A stretch of 64,000 nucleotides of DNA from Prinsepia uniflora. Lineage: Eukaryota; Streptophyta; Magnoliopsida; Rosales; Rosaceae. The stretch is taken from the NCBI GenBank assembly GCA_032719365.1, contig CM064874.1, positions 30,366,716 to 30,430,715 of the forward strand. Direction: 5' to 3'. Both the position numbers and the translations under genes were made by a program. Of the stretch, positions 23,050-35,773 are shown in pieces. Below the pieces are notes generated by a model that had not been told where the DNA came from, ran no database searches, and worked only from the letters and a program-made list of their open reading frames with translations. Position 1 is the first letter of the stretch, and every line of letters starts with the position of its first letter.

Positions 23050-23396
23050 CCTAGGCCAATTCAAAAGATCTGGGTCCACTTGAGGATAAAAGTCCACTTT
23101 TATCTCGTAAAACGTACCGTCGTGAAAAGTTCCTTGGAACTTCCTTGAACCATAACTTTCCCGTCGAATGTCCAAATTTGACGTGTTGCCTGTCTACGGA
23201 CTTGTATCGACCCGACCTAAATAACAGTCCTCGGCCATCGGACCTTCTAGTTCAAAAGTCAACCCTTTGCCCTTGCTTAGTGGCAAAATTGTAATTTCAC
23301 CCCGAACGTCCGTTAATCCTCGGCTAAATCCCGATTAGTCTTGTGAATCCGTAATTAGTCTTAATTAACCTTTAAGATCAGGGGCGGGTGGTTACA
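23050..23396 (-). mobile_element. Truncated 5' LTR of element O
   Basis: Matches 11505-11852 of the 3' LTR (AAAAGATCTGGG near 23061, CTCGTAAAACGTAC near 23105). It ends GTTACA at 23396, followed by the TSD GTGAT. Only the U3 start is kept; an internal deletion removed R, U5 and the PBS. Confidence 0.88.
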
Positions 23397-23401
23397 GTGA
23401 T

Positions 23402-25952
23402 GGTTTCTATGGCCTTATGATCCATGATTTTTGTAACATGGAGATTGGTTGTTGTGGTGTCAATGTATGACTAAGGTTGTGCCTTGCAAACTAAATTATC
23501 TTATTGTTGATCCGGAATGGAAGGTTGGATCGGTGATATGGATATCGTATTCAACTTCTTGATTTATGAGATGTATGTTAGTTGGTTTTCTAAGGAAATG
23601 TGTGGAGCAGATTACACCTTGAGTGAGGAAAATGACGTTTCAACCTCTAAGTACCCAGAGATATGGTAGTAAGAATTGAGGATATAGTATGTTTTTGTTT
23701 ATCACTATTTGTGTCTGGATATTTATCTCATGATTTTTTGGGAATGAACTGAGTAATGAGTTGATATAATTTGAGATAATTTTATATAATGTGATGGATT
23801 TTGGTTTAGTAAATGATATCTGAACACTATATAATAATGGTTTTGCGAAAGCTGTTTCTTCAAAAGCTATGTTTGAACTCAGACCCTATTGAAATGTTTT
23901 TTACTTGAATTGAGGCATAAATGTTTATGGAATTGAGTTCACTAGATTTTATGATTGTATTCCACATGAACCATCCTTTACTGTGTTGTTGTTTTCCTCC
24001 TGATGTATGGTGATTCCGGAGAGGTCACGATTACGCTACTTGGAGATGAGTAGCTCCGTAGGAGACTCAGCCTGAATACTGTTAGATTATGATGTCGCTC
24101 GGATTCTTTGATTTCCAAATGTACTCAAATGTGAGGCTTCTGAATTTCTACACATAGCATCGATACTATGACAAACATTTGAACTTGAGGATGGCAGATC
24201 GATTGATATGTCAAGTCAATTGCATGAAGTTGTGACAATGAATATGTCTAATTGAAATTTAAGGAAGTATATATATGATAAGTCCAACAAGACTACCCAA
24301 TTCTCTAGGATGTGTATGGAGAGTATTAGGTGGAACCCTTATTCGTATAGGAGCATATGGAATTGTTGGAAGGATAAGGTGAATGGTTACCACTGGCATT
24401 ACTCTAAGAGCCCTCCTAGAGAGGTTTGGTGTTATAGAGACTTTGGATGTAACAAAACATCGGTGTTGAACTGACAGTTGAATGATTATCGGAAGAATTG
24501 GAGAGTTGAGGAACTATTTGCACATATTTGAGATGGATAAGATAATGAAACAGGAAACAAAGTATTCTCCTGTCATATTAGAACTCTTGTATTTAATTTG
24601 AGAATGAAAAATGGTGACATTATGGTATGCTTGAAAAGGATGTTAGTGTTGTCATTTGGATACCAATCCAGAACTCATAGAAAAGACAAAATCAAGATTT
24701 GAGAGCTTAGACAGAAGTCAAGAAGTGAACCTGCTAGTTATGCTCTTATATAATGAATGGTAGTTCGAAATGTACTCAAGTTCGATAATGCTTAGATTCG
24801 AGGAGTAAATTAGAAACTGAGATTCAGTTTAGTTATGAGATTGTATGTGAATATTATGCTTATGTTATGAACTTTAGGATGATAGTGTTAACTTACTAAT
24901 ACTTGTTGGTTGTTATGCCCTAACATGTGGGTAATTATTATCATTATGATGCATGCTTGATTGTGACTAAGCTAGTTTTTTTGGCCTGACGCCTATGAAT
25001 TTGGAAATTTGAGGCCTAGTTTAGTCGAGGCTTTGATATATGGATTTGAAGTGTGATGTCGACATATAGGGTGAGTATGAGAGTTCTTAGTATTCGTGAA
25101 ATGGAATAACAAGAAGATTGTTATGGTTGATATGGTTCCATGTACCATGGTTTTAATCACGAAATTGGAATATAGGTGGTTGTTGACTTCCACCTTTGGG
25201 AGTGATGAAGTTATCGAGAGTTTGATGGGTGTGATTGAAGTACAAGTTATGTCTTGTGTTGTTGTTCATTGTTATGCGGGTTTGAGTTAGTGGTTCATTT
25301 TTTTTGGCTGATAGAGGCCTAGCTTAATGAGGTAATTAAATGTCAAATAAACCTAAAGTTATTGAGTAATTGTTAGCCTAGCTAAGCGATGCTGAGTCCA
25401 ATTTCTGGACAGTATATATATATATATATATATATATAAGACTTGTTACACTTTGAGATACTTGAAATGAGATTTGTGTACATTTGTGGATATTATATGT
25501 GGAGGAAATGATGATTTGGTCCTATGATTGTGGATACGGGTGTGTGTCTGGATGTTGCGTAGGTATAGTCCTCGAGCTAGCTACGCATAGTACTGATAAT
25601 ATGACTAATGTCTGCGTATTGATAGATAGTACTGTTTGATCATCCGTGATTGATGTTGAGTAAGAATGATTCATTATCTTTGACACTGATGTTTATGACT
25701 TGGGTGCTGATCCGCATAGTTTTGGGGGTCAGCTGGTTTATGATAAATGATCTTCAAACCTTGATAAAAGACATAGCGGGATACTTCTTGTATTGATTCA
25801 AGGGTTTGATTGTTGTTATTGTGCGATTCTATATTCTAAGAAGTGCATGTACTTATTTATCATGTAGGGAAAGTTCTTATTGACTAGCGTCTCTGAAGCT
25901 TAGTGATTTCCAAATGGTAATTCTTGTTGGAGAATTGGTGGGACTTTCCCTA
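23402..25952 (+). other. Internal domain of element I, distal part, noncoding
   Basis: AT-rich sequence with no recognisable protein-coding frame and many stops. It contains a (TA)13 microsatellite. It continues element I after the right TSD copy of O (23397-23401). Confidence 0.55.
25413..25438. repeat. (TA)13 microsatellite
   Basis: Pure TA dinucleotides within the internal domain of element I. Confidence 0.97.
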
Positions 25953-28125
25953 AGTGTCTTTGAGCACATTAGGGAGTGTGTCATTGCTTCACCTGTTGGT
26001 ATTTGTGTGTGTGGGTTTAGTTATGGTGGTCGGCCGAGAGGAATAAGGAAAGAAAACAGAGAAATAGGGAGAAGAGAAGAAACAAAGAGGAGAAAGAGAG
26101 GGAAGTGAAGAGAGGAATCTGTGAGAGGTTGTGAACCTGAAACAGAGAGAAAGTGTGAACGAGATGAAAGGAGAAACCGAGAGTGGAAAAATTGGAAAAC
26201 TTAAACAGGTCGTGGGACATGGATTTTCGGTGGAAGAAACTTAAAACTAAGATTCTAGGAATGTTGTGTGAGTTCATTCGAACCTTCACAGTCTCTAGGA
26301 AGAAGATTTGGATGTTAAACTAGCTTTCAAACTGAAGCTGAACTCTAGAGAAATTTTCGAAGGCTAGGTATGAATTTTGAAGCTATTTTCCTTCGTTTCT
26401 GAATTAATAGAACTTGTTTAGGGATCGGTACGAAAAGATTGGTCAAAAAAGGAAGAAAAAAATATTGAAAGTTAGTGATTTGGAACAGGTTCGACCCGCC
26501 GGGTCAAAAAACATGAAACTAGTGGTTCGGGTCCACCAATCGCCAGGTCAATGATGATGGTGTGGTTGTGGTGACGTGACAAGACATGTGGTAGTGGGGT
26601 TTTGACAATTGATGACATGGCACTGACATGTCAGGTGATGTTGCAGGTGACATGGCAAACACGTCGATACCACATGGCGAGCATGTTAGAGTTATCAGCT
26701 TGTGTGGCAGCCAAATTAGCAGTTACTGTAGCCGCGCGTGTATGCGAGTAGGATTGCATATGCGAGTGCGTGGTTGCGTGTGAATTGGCCGCCAGACTTC
26801 TGCTGGCACGTGATGGTGTGTGGGTACAATTATCGAGACATGACGACGCACGTTTGATGGTTTTTGACTTTATGAATCCAATGGTGGTGGTTTTGAGGCG
26901 ATCAGAAACTGTCTCGAGGGAGTTTTAAGGGTTTTTAGTGTATGTCCCGCGTTTTAAATCCATAAAAATTAGCATTTAACTCTCGAGACTTAGGTTTTTC
27001 TTTGTGGGCCTATGTAGGACATTTATAACCTAAGAACTATCATTTTGACAGGAGATAACGTTCTCAAATTTTACGGGGAAGCATGAAATGCAGTTTGACT
27101 GCGACTAAGCTATGTGTGAGTGGACTTTCTTTTTCCTAAACCCTTTGTATGCATTTTTATATGGGTTTACATGATTTATTAAGTGAATTTCTTGATGGGT
27201 TATTTACGTATGATTTTTAGGGATTTTTTGGTGATTTTACAGTAATTATAACTTTGCATGTTTTACGAGGAGTTGCTGCATTGTGTTATGATTTATCTCT
27301 GAGTTTTGAAAAATGGTTTTATACTCAATATATCATGTTTATATGATTTTGATGGCATATGGTGAAATGGGATTTTAGGTGAATTTACGAAATATTTTAA
27401 TGGCTTGTTTTACCAGGTTTTGCCATGATGTGTGATTTGGGCTTAAGCTCGGCTTTCAGATTTGGTTTTGGTCTCTGAACTAAATTTTGGATGTGATTTT
27501 TAACTATGAAATTCTTATTATATTATTATGGATATGTTACTATGCTTAACGTGATTGTAGATTGGAATATGTTGTGGAAACCCTCCTCGAGATGCCGATT
27601 GGTTGGACGGTCTTGGACATCGAGGTAATGCTCTGTAATTCCCGTGACTAGTGAGTAGTCTCAAACATCGAGACTAGGTCTCCCTAGTTCCTAAGACTAG
27701 GTCTCCCTAGTTCCTAAGACTAGGACCGTGACTCCGACGGTAATCATGGGACTGTGTTAGTTTCTGAGCTGGTCCACACTCGGACGTCGAGTCTGGGGCT
27801 CTATTAGTTCCGGAGTGATATTAGCCTACCGGTAATGTAGATTGACATAATGTTTCAGCTTGCAGGCCTTGAAGTTTGGTCAGTTCATATGGTTGGCTGA
27901 TTTGATGTGTTGGTGGGTGCAGTGTTATCATTATGGTTGCCTTAGTTTATGTTATTACTGCATTTCCATATTACTGCATGTATTTCTAGACTATTTATTA
28001 TTATTAATATTGATGCATGCATAGTTTTAATAAATGGAGGGAAATTCATATCTTTTCGAACTATGTTTTTTTTAATCTTTATTATTGTCTACTCACACAT
28101 TTTAATGGTTTTGTCTACTTCTAAA
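25953..28125 (+). mobile_element. Second, truncated LTR copy of element I
   Basis: Aligns with about 6215-8290 of the 5' LTR. Shared landmarks are GTTTAGTTATGGTGGTC (6285 and 26016), the GAGATAACGTTCTC block (7234 and 27052), and GGTTGGACGGTCTTGGA (7763 and 27600). Both ends are missing. Divergence is heavy, with many substitutions and small indels, so this is an old pair. The hairpin-type array (about 27600-27820) has different unit numbers from the 5' LTR. Confidence 0.75.
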
Positions 28126-28830
28126 GCTCAATGACGTTTGGAGTGGAATCTAGGCCCAACATGATGATACTTTAGCCTATGTTGAGGGAATGAATTATGG
28201 CATAGATGCGTTGAAAGATGGTGACGCTATGCTACATTATGGAGCTTTTAACTGAGTCTTGGAACTATTTGAACACCACTTATCCTATATATTTATTCCT
28301 CTACACTTAGCCTCATTACAACCTTCATAAAGACCTTATAATCTTTAAGATGAGTAAGAATGATTGGTTGAGTTAATTACTAAAATAAGCTTATAGTTTT
28401 GACTCATGTGTGCAAGCATGTTTCACTCATTTGTATGGTAATGTTTCACTCATTCTAAAATATGTGAGCTATTTGATTGTCTTACTAGTTTATCTCCCAC
28501 ATATACTTTTGAGTGCAAACTATATATTAAGTGAAAGAATGATGAGTGCTTACCCTTTTGAGGTAATTCATACTTGTTGTAAACATGCTGAAAACCACAC
28601 ACACCATCATTTACTCATTACCTTACTTTTTGAAATGCTTGATACATCTTATTAACTTTTGAATTCCATACCCTAGAATGCTTTTTAACTGTAAATCTTT
28701 GATGTCATGATCACAATGATGAAATTCTAAGACAAAATAGTTAAAGGGCTTAGTTGTTTGAAATCTTTGTCGATTCTTAGTTTGTGTTAGTGTTTAGCAG
28801 GGACGAGCAAAGTCTAAGTGCGGGGGTATT
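28126..28830 (+). other. Athila-like 3' noncoding region with polypurine tract
   Basis: AT-rich noncoding sequence leading to GGGACGAGCAAAGTCTAAGTG and CGGGGGTATT just before LTR M. This is the typical end of an Athila/Tat-lineage internal domain, where a G-run primes plus-strand synthesis. No coding frame is recognised. Confidence 0.6.
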
Positions 28831-30275
28831 TGATAAGCCTTCATTTGAGCAATATTTTATATCATTTCATACCCTTTATTATTATCTTTTAAGGTGGTTA
28901 TTGCCAACAATTGGAGAAAATAATGTTTCTTGTGAAAGTTTGTGCAGAATTATAAAATAAGGTCGAGTCCGAGGAAAAAGTGAAAGATTGGCCCTAGACC
29001 TTCCAACGAGGCCCTAGAGTTTCCAACTAGGACGTAGACCTCCCAACCTGAGTCCTGGTGCTTGTTCACAGCTCTGGTTCCAACCGGAGCCCTTACCAAA
29101 TCCAAGGACCAGCCTTGGAGCAGCCTTGGTGCTACCCCAAGAGCATTCTCGTGAGTAGCCTGGTGCCAAACGAGAGCAGCCCTAGGCCTTTTATGAGCTT
29201 ATAACAATTCGGGTTTAGGGTTTCCTTACAAAATCTATTTGTATATGGGCTAAGCCACGAATCTATTGTGGAGAAGTTCTATGAGAGAATTTTGGATATA
29301 CAAGGAAGGTTGACTCAAGGATAACCATCAAATAAGTACGTATTTGTTGGGATATGTTGAGAACATTTGGGACGTGATAAAGGTCTCAAACGGGCACGAA
29401 TTAGGGATTGGATTGCAAGTTGTGGGAGAATTTTTAGCAGTTTTCGTGGGAGAGTTTTAAGGAGATTTTTTTGGAATGTTTCTAGGGTTTTAACTTGCCT
29501 GGAGGCTGGGGTTTTTGCGGATCATACCACTATAAAAGGACGTGCTCTTATCACATTAAAACATCAACATCTCCAGGAGCAAACTATTGCTACACTAGTA
29601 GAAAACCTAGCCGCTACATCAAGGTTGAAGAAAAGAATACAGCTCAAGTTCCTCTTTCTTTCCTCCATCTTCACAAGGTCCATTTCGATATTCGGAGAAC
29701 CAAGTGAATAACGATCCATCAATTCCACCACATAGGTGTCTTAAGTTGTTCTTGGATTCCAAAACTGTACATATGCCTGATTTATCTAAATTATTGTATT
29801 TGATCTTGGTTATGTATCAAATTCAGGTTCTATATGATTAATTTTTGTTTGAACGCAATAACAAGTTAAATAGACAAGTTTTGGTTTTCTTCTTCTTCCA
29901 ACGCAAGATATGTAGTCCTAGGGTTTTTGGGTCACTAACTTGTGTGAATCCTAGGGTTAACCAAGTTAGGGTTTCAGAAATTCTAGAACTAGGTGTTTTG
30001 TAATTAGTTAAACACTTAAATACATTTAAATTTAATCTCCATGTGTTTTAGTTTCTGAATTTTTGTTACTTCATATGTTTAAGTCCTCAATACTTCAAAT
30101 TAACGTTATGTGTTTGTCCGCTATTCGGTGCATTCAGTTAACAAATTACGATGAATCTATTATGAGTGTTGTTTGTTGTTCGGTGCATTTATAATATTGA
30201 AAAACTTATGAAGGCATGTAATTACGTGATTGATTTAATGTGTGCAGGTTTTAATATGTAGTTAACGTAAGAGGA
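28831..30275 (+). mobile_element. Athila-like LTR M (3' LTR), continuing past solo LTR H
   Basis: Starts TGATAAGCC directly after a polypurine tract. It shares GAGAATAATG-TTCTTGTGA and TTGTGCAGAATTA-AAAAT phrases with LTR J (34791), followed by related CCCTAG/TCCTGG-rich text. A TATAAAAG box is at 29531-29538. The distal end is not defined. Solo LTR H is inserted at 30276, and sequence from 32820 (GATGTGATCACTG) may be its continuation. Confidence 0.6.
29531..29538 (+). promoter_or_regulatory. Candidate TATA box of LTR M
   Basis: TATAAAAG within the Athila-like LTR, about 700 bp from its start. This is comparable to TATAAATA at 47017-47024 in LTR F (about 750 bp from its start). Confidence 0.5.
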
Positions 30276-32814
30276 TGACAGGATTCGTCCCAACTAGACT
30301 TTGATAATCGTGTCCGGTCCTGCTCCAGTCTGACAAGTCAACTGAAGTCCCGAAACTACCCCTCAGCACCTGTCAGACAAGGGATAACTGCACTGATTTC
30401 CGCTCATGCCTCCGCCTCTCAATTAGCCCCGAACGTCGTGCCACGACCTGGAGGGTCATAAAAACATAAAAGGTGTGAGTGAACAAAAATAATATCATTT
30501 GAAAATACATTTCAAATAGACCATTTTTCTCTCCAGTTTATCAAACCATGCATGCATAGGGGAAAATATATGAATAACCATTAACGGCTTTCTAGCCAAA
30601 GCACATGAAAAGTATCAAATCCTAGCTCTCAAGCCAAACATATGAAAACACTAACCTGGCCACAAAGACCAAAACCCATACTCAATACCAGTACATAAAG
30701 AATGACCAAAACTCGTACTCAATACCAGTACGCAATCACAATCAACATCAAACCGCACTACGCGTAGGCAATATCATGTGCCTCAGTCGTCTGGATAGCC
30801 ACCCCTAGCTCCGACTGTCCCAGCAGGCATAACCCGAGCATCAGTCGTCTGGGAATCACCCCGAGCTCCGACTGCCTGGGAACACATATCACCCCGAGCT
30901 TCGGCTACCTGGGAACAATCACAATCATATCCCCCGAGCTTCGGTCGTCTGGGTGATCCCCTAGCTTTGACCATCTGGGCACTCAAAATCACAATGAAAA
31001 CCATCCTGGGATTACATCCGAAAACATTTCAATCAAATCCTTGACTTCAAACCAAGTCAAACTCATTCTCGATAGGGGCTCAAGCCCAAATGTCATTTAC
31101 ACGTAAATCCATAAAATCTCATTTGAAAACATTAAAATAATTCAGAAATCATCCTTGACTCACCAATTAAGTCAAAATACCCTTTTGAAACCTTTTTTAC
31201 TCCGGGCCTAGCCCAAAACATCATTTGCACATTCCTCGTAAAACGTGCTCGAATGATCGATTAAAATAATCATTAAATCACAAAGAATCATGACAAATCA
31301 CTATGACATCATTGCAAACCAAATCATGCAATCAATCATATAAAACATTTAACTATGCATGCATATCAGTTTATAAAACAAACGTCCACTCACACACCAT
31401 CCAAATCGCTCAATTCCGAGCTGCACGCCCTGTCGTAATTTCCAGAAATCCTGAATCCTGTTAAACAACATCATTATGGGTCACTAATAAATCCAATAAT
31501 AGCATAGGAAACTTCCCCAAATTTTATTGGGAACTAAATACGAATTAAAACGGAACATAATCCTTCGAACCCTCGAAACAATATCGAGACGGTGTCCAAT
31601 CGACTCGAAACAAACGCCAAAATGTTCGTTACATCGATTACATGAAAAAGTGTGTTGAACACTTCCCCAGAAGGTCAACCATGCGCCCTCACGCGCTGAT
31701 TACATGGGATGTGCGTGAACACAAGCGCCGGTGAACAGTACCCCTACTGTTCATCGTCCCAACCTGTTTTCCTGTAGAATAGACTTGTTAACCCGCGATA
31801 CAACCCAATTAGTTCTCAGTCAATTCAACCTCAATTCCTTTGTTTCTTTCACTGATTTTCATCTAATCTAACTTAATTAGGGATCTGTATTCTTATTTTC
31901 ATGAAACCACATGTTAATTGGGTCGATTTCTAACTCGATGCCTGATCAATTATAAATTCAATTGTAACAAATTTCAGTCTAATTCATAAATCTAATCGAC
32001 CAGAAAGTATCTTAATGTTATAGTAAACTTAAATTCGAAACCAATTTCAAGATCCTTTACCTTGAATCACCTGAACTCAATCCCAAGTTTCTCTCAATTC
32101 CGCCATGTCTTTTCGTGGCCTTCCCTATGTCAATTCTTCTCAAGTTTGAGCTGGTTACATTCCAATTGATCCTAGAAGACTCAATTGAATCTCAATTTGA
32201 ATCATCACAGCCTATTTCTTTTATTTCGAATTTTGGAAGATTTGAGCTCCCCACGGGTTTGGGGGGTTTGGGTCTTCGGGTTTAGGGGTTTATCTTCCTC
32301 AATTCTCCTCTAATTCTCACTCGTTTTTCTCTGTGGATTCATCCCACCGTCTCAGGTTTTATACTTGGCCTCATCCATCAATCAATTTGATAAAATTTGA
32401 ACGAAGGGGTGGGCGGCTTGTTGTATCTCAACAACACTACAACACCTCCAGCTATCACGACAGGGCCACTAAGCCCTCTCTACCTGTGACAGATGTCACC
32501 AACAGTACAGATGAGTCAGGAAACATGGCTGAATCAGCCAATTCCATCCCAATTTACCATTTTACCCTTACCAACAAAATGACCAAAATGCCCCTCGCAT
32601 TCCTAGGTCCATAACTTTCACATCCAAACTCTGATTGACGCATGCAGCCTGTCTACGGACTCAGCATCTCGAGACCTATCTAACAGTATTTAGGGAAAGT
32701 CCAAAAAATGTCCTGAGAAAAAAATTCAACTTTTGCCCCCACAACCAAGGGCAAAATCGTCATTTCTTTCCAATTTTTCCAATTTTTCTTTTTTCGAATT
32801 TCCGAGTCGTCACA
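30276..32814 (-). mobile_element. Solo LTR H (2539 bp), minus strand, TSD GAGGA
   Basis: In sense it starts TGTGACGACTCGG (32814) and ends ...CCTGTCA (30276). GAGGA flanks both sides (30271-30275 and 32815-32819). There is no PBS or polypurine tract outside it, so it is a solo LTR. It carries a hairpin array (30780-30985). Its U5 end differs from the A/E/G/O group but resembles L (ACGACCTGGAGGG). Confidence 0.9.
30780..30985 (-). repeat. Hairpin unit array in solo LTR H
   Basis: Five to six units of CCCCGAGCTCCGACTG / GTCTGGGA type, period about 35-45 bp. Clear hairpins are CCGA-GCT-TCGG at 30894-30904 and 30934-30944 (loop AGC in the sense strand). Confidence 0.7.
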
Positions 32815-32819
32815 GAGGA

Positions 32820-34790
32820 TGATGTGATCACTGTATAAAGGTCAATTAGGAGTAGATTCAATACATAGTTAAAGCACGTAGCTTCAGCTACAACACTCTT
32901 AAACTCCCCCATTACATTCTTTTATTCTTTCTACTAGCCATTGTTTAATGCCCCTCAATTTCCCGATCCAGAACGATCCCTATTTATTACTAATAAAATC
33001 TTCAAAATAGGGTTTAAATTGAGCATGTGTGAATTAAGCCCTACTACGAGCCTTTTGAGGAGCACACAGTTCAATTCTGCAGGCCGTGCTCAACCCTTCC
33101 GACTTAGGAAAGTCCACGACTTGCCTAGACGTTAAATAGAGCACTTCTAGGAGGTGAGCTAGCCAAGGTTTGTACTTTTCAACCCGTTCTTTTTTATTTG
33201 TGTTTACAATTCAGTTTTGCCATGCATCTTTAGTTTCCGTGGTTTTTTTTTTAACATTGAGGACAATGTATGGTTTAGGTGTGGGGATAAGATTTTGACT
33301 TGATATATGCTTGCAAAACAGGTTTGGGGGTACAACGGCCTACAAAAATTTGGTTGTTGTTCAAAATTTTTTTATCAAATTTTTCTTTTTTGTTTTGTGT
33401 TTTTAGGTTGCTAGTGATAATCTTAACTTGATAATATAAATGTCTAATCTATGAAAATCAATTTTTCCAAAACTAAATGTTTAGGTCATGCCTTGAGTAC
33501 ATATAAACGCACTTCACGACGCCATGTTTAAAGAATTAAGCATGCAAAACAAATTTTAATAAGTAACCTTAGGGAATTTGAGGAAAAAACCTTGTGAGAT
33601 TTTGAGCCTAATTGCCTTTATTCTAAGAGATCTACTTTTTTTTTCTACTCTATATCATTCAATTTTGCATCAATTTTGCATTGATTCTTTCATGAACTTT
33701 ATGAATGCTTTTGGTTTGATGAGTGGTTGAATATAAGACATGATGTAGGCATGTGTGCTTAACCTCTAAAGGCCTTGTTCCTACCTTATTGCATGTTTCC
33801 TAAACCACTTTTGAAGTGAAATGCTTAAGCCTTTTTCTTTCATCACCCATGATACCCTACCCTATATTACTTAGCAAATTCATACGGCCATACCCTATAG
33901 CCTGAGTTCGTGCTAAGGTTGCATCGAATGAGGATCATGATGAGAGTGAAGAATATGAAGAGTTGTAGCCTAAAAGATGCATTCGCATGCAAAAGTTCAT
34001 AAGTGTGTTCCAGAAAAATCTATGTAAGTATGAGGAATTTAGTTGCATGATCTTGGTTCACTTCTAATGAGTTGAAATATGGTCCGAAAAGGGGGTCAAA
34101 GAAAAGGAAAGTATATGAAAAAGAAAAACAAAAAAAAGAGCGAAAAAACAACTCATTGGACCAAGTGAGCACAAGAACCTCAACCATTTCCAATGAATTT
34201 TCATGCCTTGGCACATCTCTGGTTTGTTTGAATTCTATTCTTCCATCAAAACCCCCAATCCTAGCCCCATCACAACCTAAAATAGAAGACCTACGGATCT
34301 TATGGAAAACCATGCAGAAAGCTAAGGTGCGTGTTTTTGTTCTTAAGTTTCAATTCCCTCTATGAGATCCTATTTTCTTGAATTTTCTTTCTTCAATTTC
34401 ATATGTGATATCTTGAACTTCTTTTTTTATAAACCCGTCACCTATGCTTGTACGAGTGAAGCCTAGGATGTGTGAATTAGAGTGGAAGAAAAATCTATCT
34501 AAAAGCGCTTTGATGAAGTTGTTTTTCAAGTTTATAAATTAAAATGTTGGCATGTACTTTGACACATACAATTCACGGATATGGAATAAACTTGTGGTTT
34601 GGTTAAAACATGTTTTCTTAACTTTGGTTGTTCTTATCTTGTTATTATATTGTTGCTAGTTTGTTTAAGTAAAGGAGACAAAATTCCTCCTACTAGGTGA
34701 ACCTAGGGGTTTAAATGCTTATCTTAATTATATTGAGTTTTTTTTTAATGGTTTGTTAAGGGATTTTCAAAAGGTAGGTGTGGGGGTATT
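32820..34790 (+). other. Athila-like noncoding 3' region with polypurine tract
   Basis: Contains ACATTGAGGACAATGTATGG then TTTAGGTGTGGGG (33257-33285), which typically follows pol in Athila elements. A purine-rich A/G tract follows at 34080-34160, and GTAGGTGTGGGGGTATT lies just before LTR J at 34791. ORFs here (for example 34072-34365) are lysine-rich readings of the purine tract. No gag or pol protein is recognisable. Confidence 0.65.
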
Positions 34791-35680
34791 TGATAGCCCT
34801 ATATGTATGCATGTTTTTAAGGTCATTTTGCATTCTATGTACGCATCCTTAATGAAAATATGCCATAAATAGGAGAGAATAATGTTTCTTGTGAGAATTT
34901 GTGCAGAATTACAAAATGAGGTTAAGTCCGAGGAAATTTTGAAAAATCAACCCTAAGATGGATCCTAGGTCCCAATTGAGCCCTGGACCTCCTACCGAGT
35001 CCTGGTCCAACCCACAAGTCCCTACTGAGACCAAGTACCAAGTTTAGAGAAAGTACCGAGTACATCCGCGCGATGGCCAGTCTTGGTGCTAGTTTGAGAG
35101 CACTTCTGCATAACCTCTTCCAAATCCGAGTTATCAGCCTCCACTTGGAGCTTAGCCCTGCTGCCACGTTAGTCCTTTCATTTGTCAAGCTCTGGGCCTG
35201 TGCTCCCACTCAAACTCAAGACACACTAAGAGCTAGCTCTAGTCCCTATTTTCTAGACCGGACCCTATTGAGAACTAACGGAGCCACCATCTGATTCCAT
35301 TGGTTCCGACGACTTAGCTAACATTTTTATGGGAACCTTATATGCGCTTGGGACACAAATTTCCAACTCTTTCCAAGCGCACGATTGGTGCATCAATCAA
35401 ATATACTTTCAAAAATAACTTAGGTCAAGGCCCGATTCGAGTTCTTTTTGGGCCTCGACCTGTTTTGACCATTCTTCAATTCCTAATGCATGCTCAGACA
35501 ACGCAGATCACCTCCAGGTGTCATAGCCACATCATTGATGTAGTTAAAACACCCAAGATCAACCAAGAAGTTTCCTCCCATTATCTTGGCCAACTTTGAC
35601 TTGTGTTCACACTTGTAGCCAATCATGATCAAGCCAGCTCGTGGTGGGCTTTACAAGTTTGAGATTTGGGGGTTTGATCT
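34791..35680 (+). mobile_element. Athila-like 3' LTR J, proximal part
   Basis: Starts TGATAGCCC after a polypurine tract and is related to LTR M over its first several hundred bases. It is interrupted by the Cassandra array at 35681. Flanks of the array are GATCT (35676-35680) and AATCT (43725-43729), a TSD with four of five matching. The LTR probably continues to the right of 43729. Confidence 0.65.
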
Positions 35681-35773
35681 TATCACAGCTTGACTCCCCT
35701 AGTACGATATTGTCCGCTTTGGGCCCAACCCTCACAGTTTTATTTCTGGGAACTCATGCCCATCATCCCAATA
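35681..35773 (-). mobile_element. Cassandra LTR A, left part (93 bp)
   Basis: TATCACAGCTTGACTCCCCT through TTGTCCGCTTTGGGCCC to the point of insertion of element D. In sense this is the distal end of the LTR. The LTR resumes at 39763. Confidence 0.85.

Larger units (their letters stand above)
9064..23396 (-). mobile_element. Element O: minus-strand long-LTR element with nested insertions, TSD GTGAT
   Basis: The left end TGTCAGGACCC (9064) and right end ...GTTACA (23396) are flanked by identical GTGAT at 9059-9063 and 23397-23401, which fixes both edges. The left (3') LTR is 9064-11852. The right (5') LTR survives only as about 345 bp (23050-23396) that match 11505-11852. The internal domain runs 11853-12643, 13418-13496 and 22817 to about 23050, interrupted by a hAT-type element and by element A. 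PBS, most of the 5' LTR and much of the internal domain are deleted. The surviving internal end near 22960-23050 matches, in reverse, about 18398-18485 of element A, so O and A are related. Confidence 0.9.
5993..28125 (+). mobile_element. Element I: old long-LTR element, noncoding, hosting nested elements
   Basis: The 5' LTR (5993-8467) is followed by an initiator-Met-type PBS (8471-8482). A diverged second copy of the LTR occurs at about 25953-28125 in the same orientation. Between them, after removing the nested element O, there are about 3.1 kb of internal sequence (8468-9063 and 23402-25952) with no recognisable gag or pol. That internal size is close to those of A and G. The 3' LTR copy lacks the first ~240 bp and the last ~340 bp of the LTR, so no polypurine tract or TSD can be confirmed. 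Pairing these two LTRs as one element is an inference from order, orientation and spacing. Confidence 0.65.

Noticed and set aside
34072..34365. 97-codon Lys-rich ORF that could be a gag remnant
   Set aside because: It reads a purine tract typical of the Athila 3' noncoding region; no zinc knuckle or gag motif is present.
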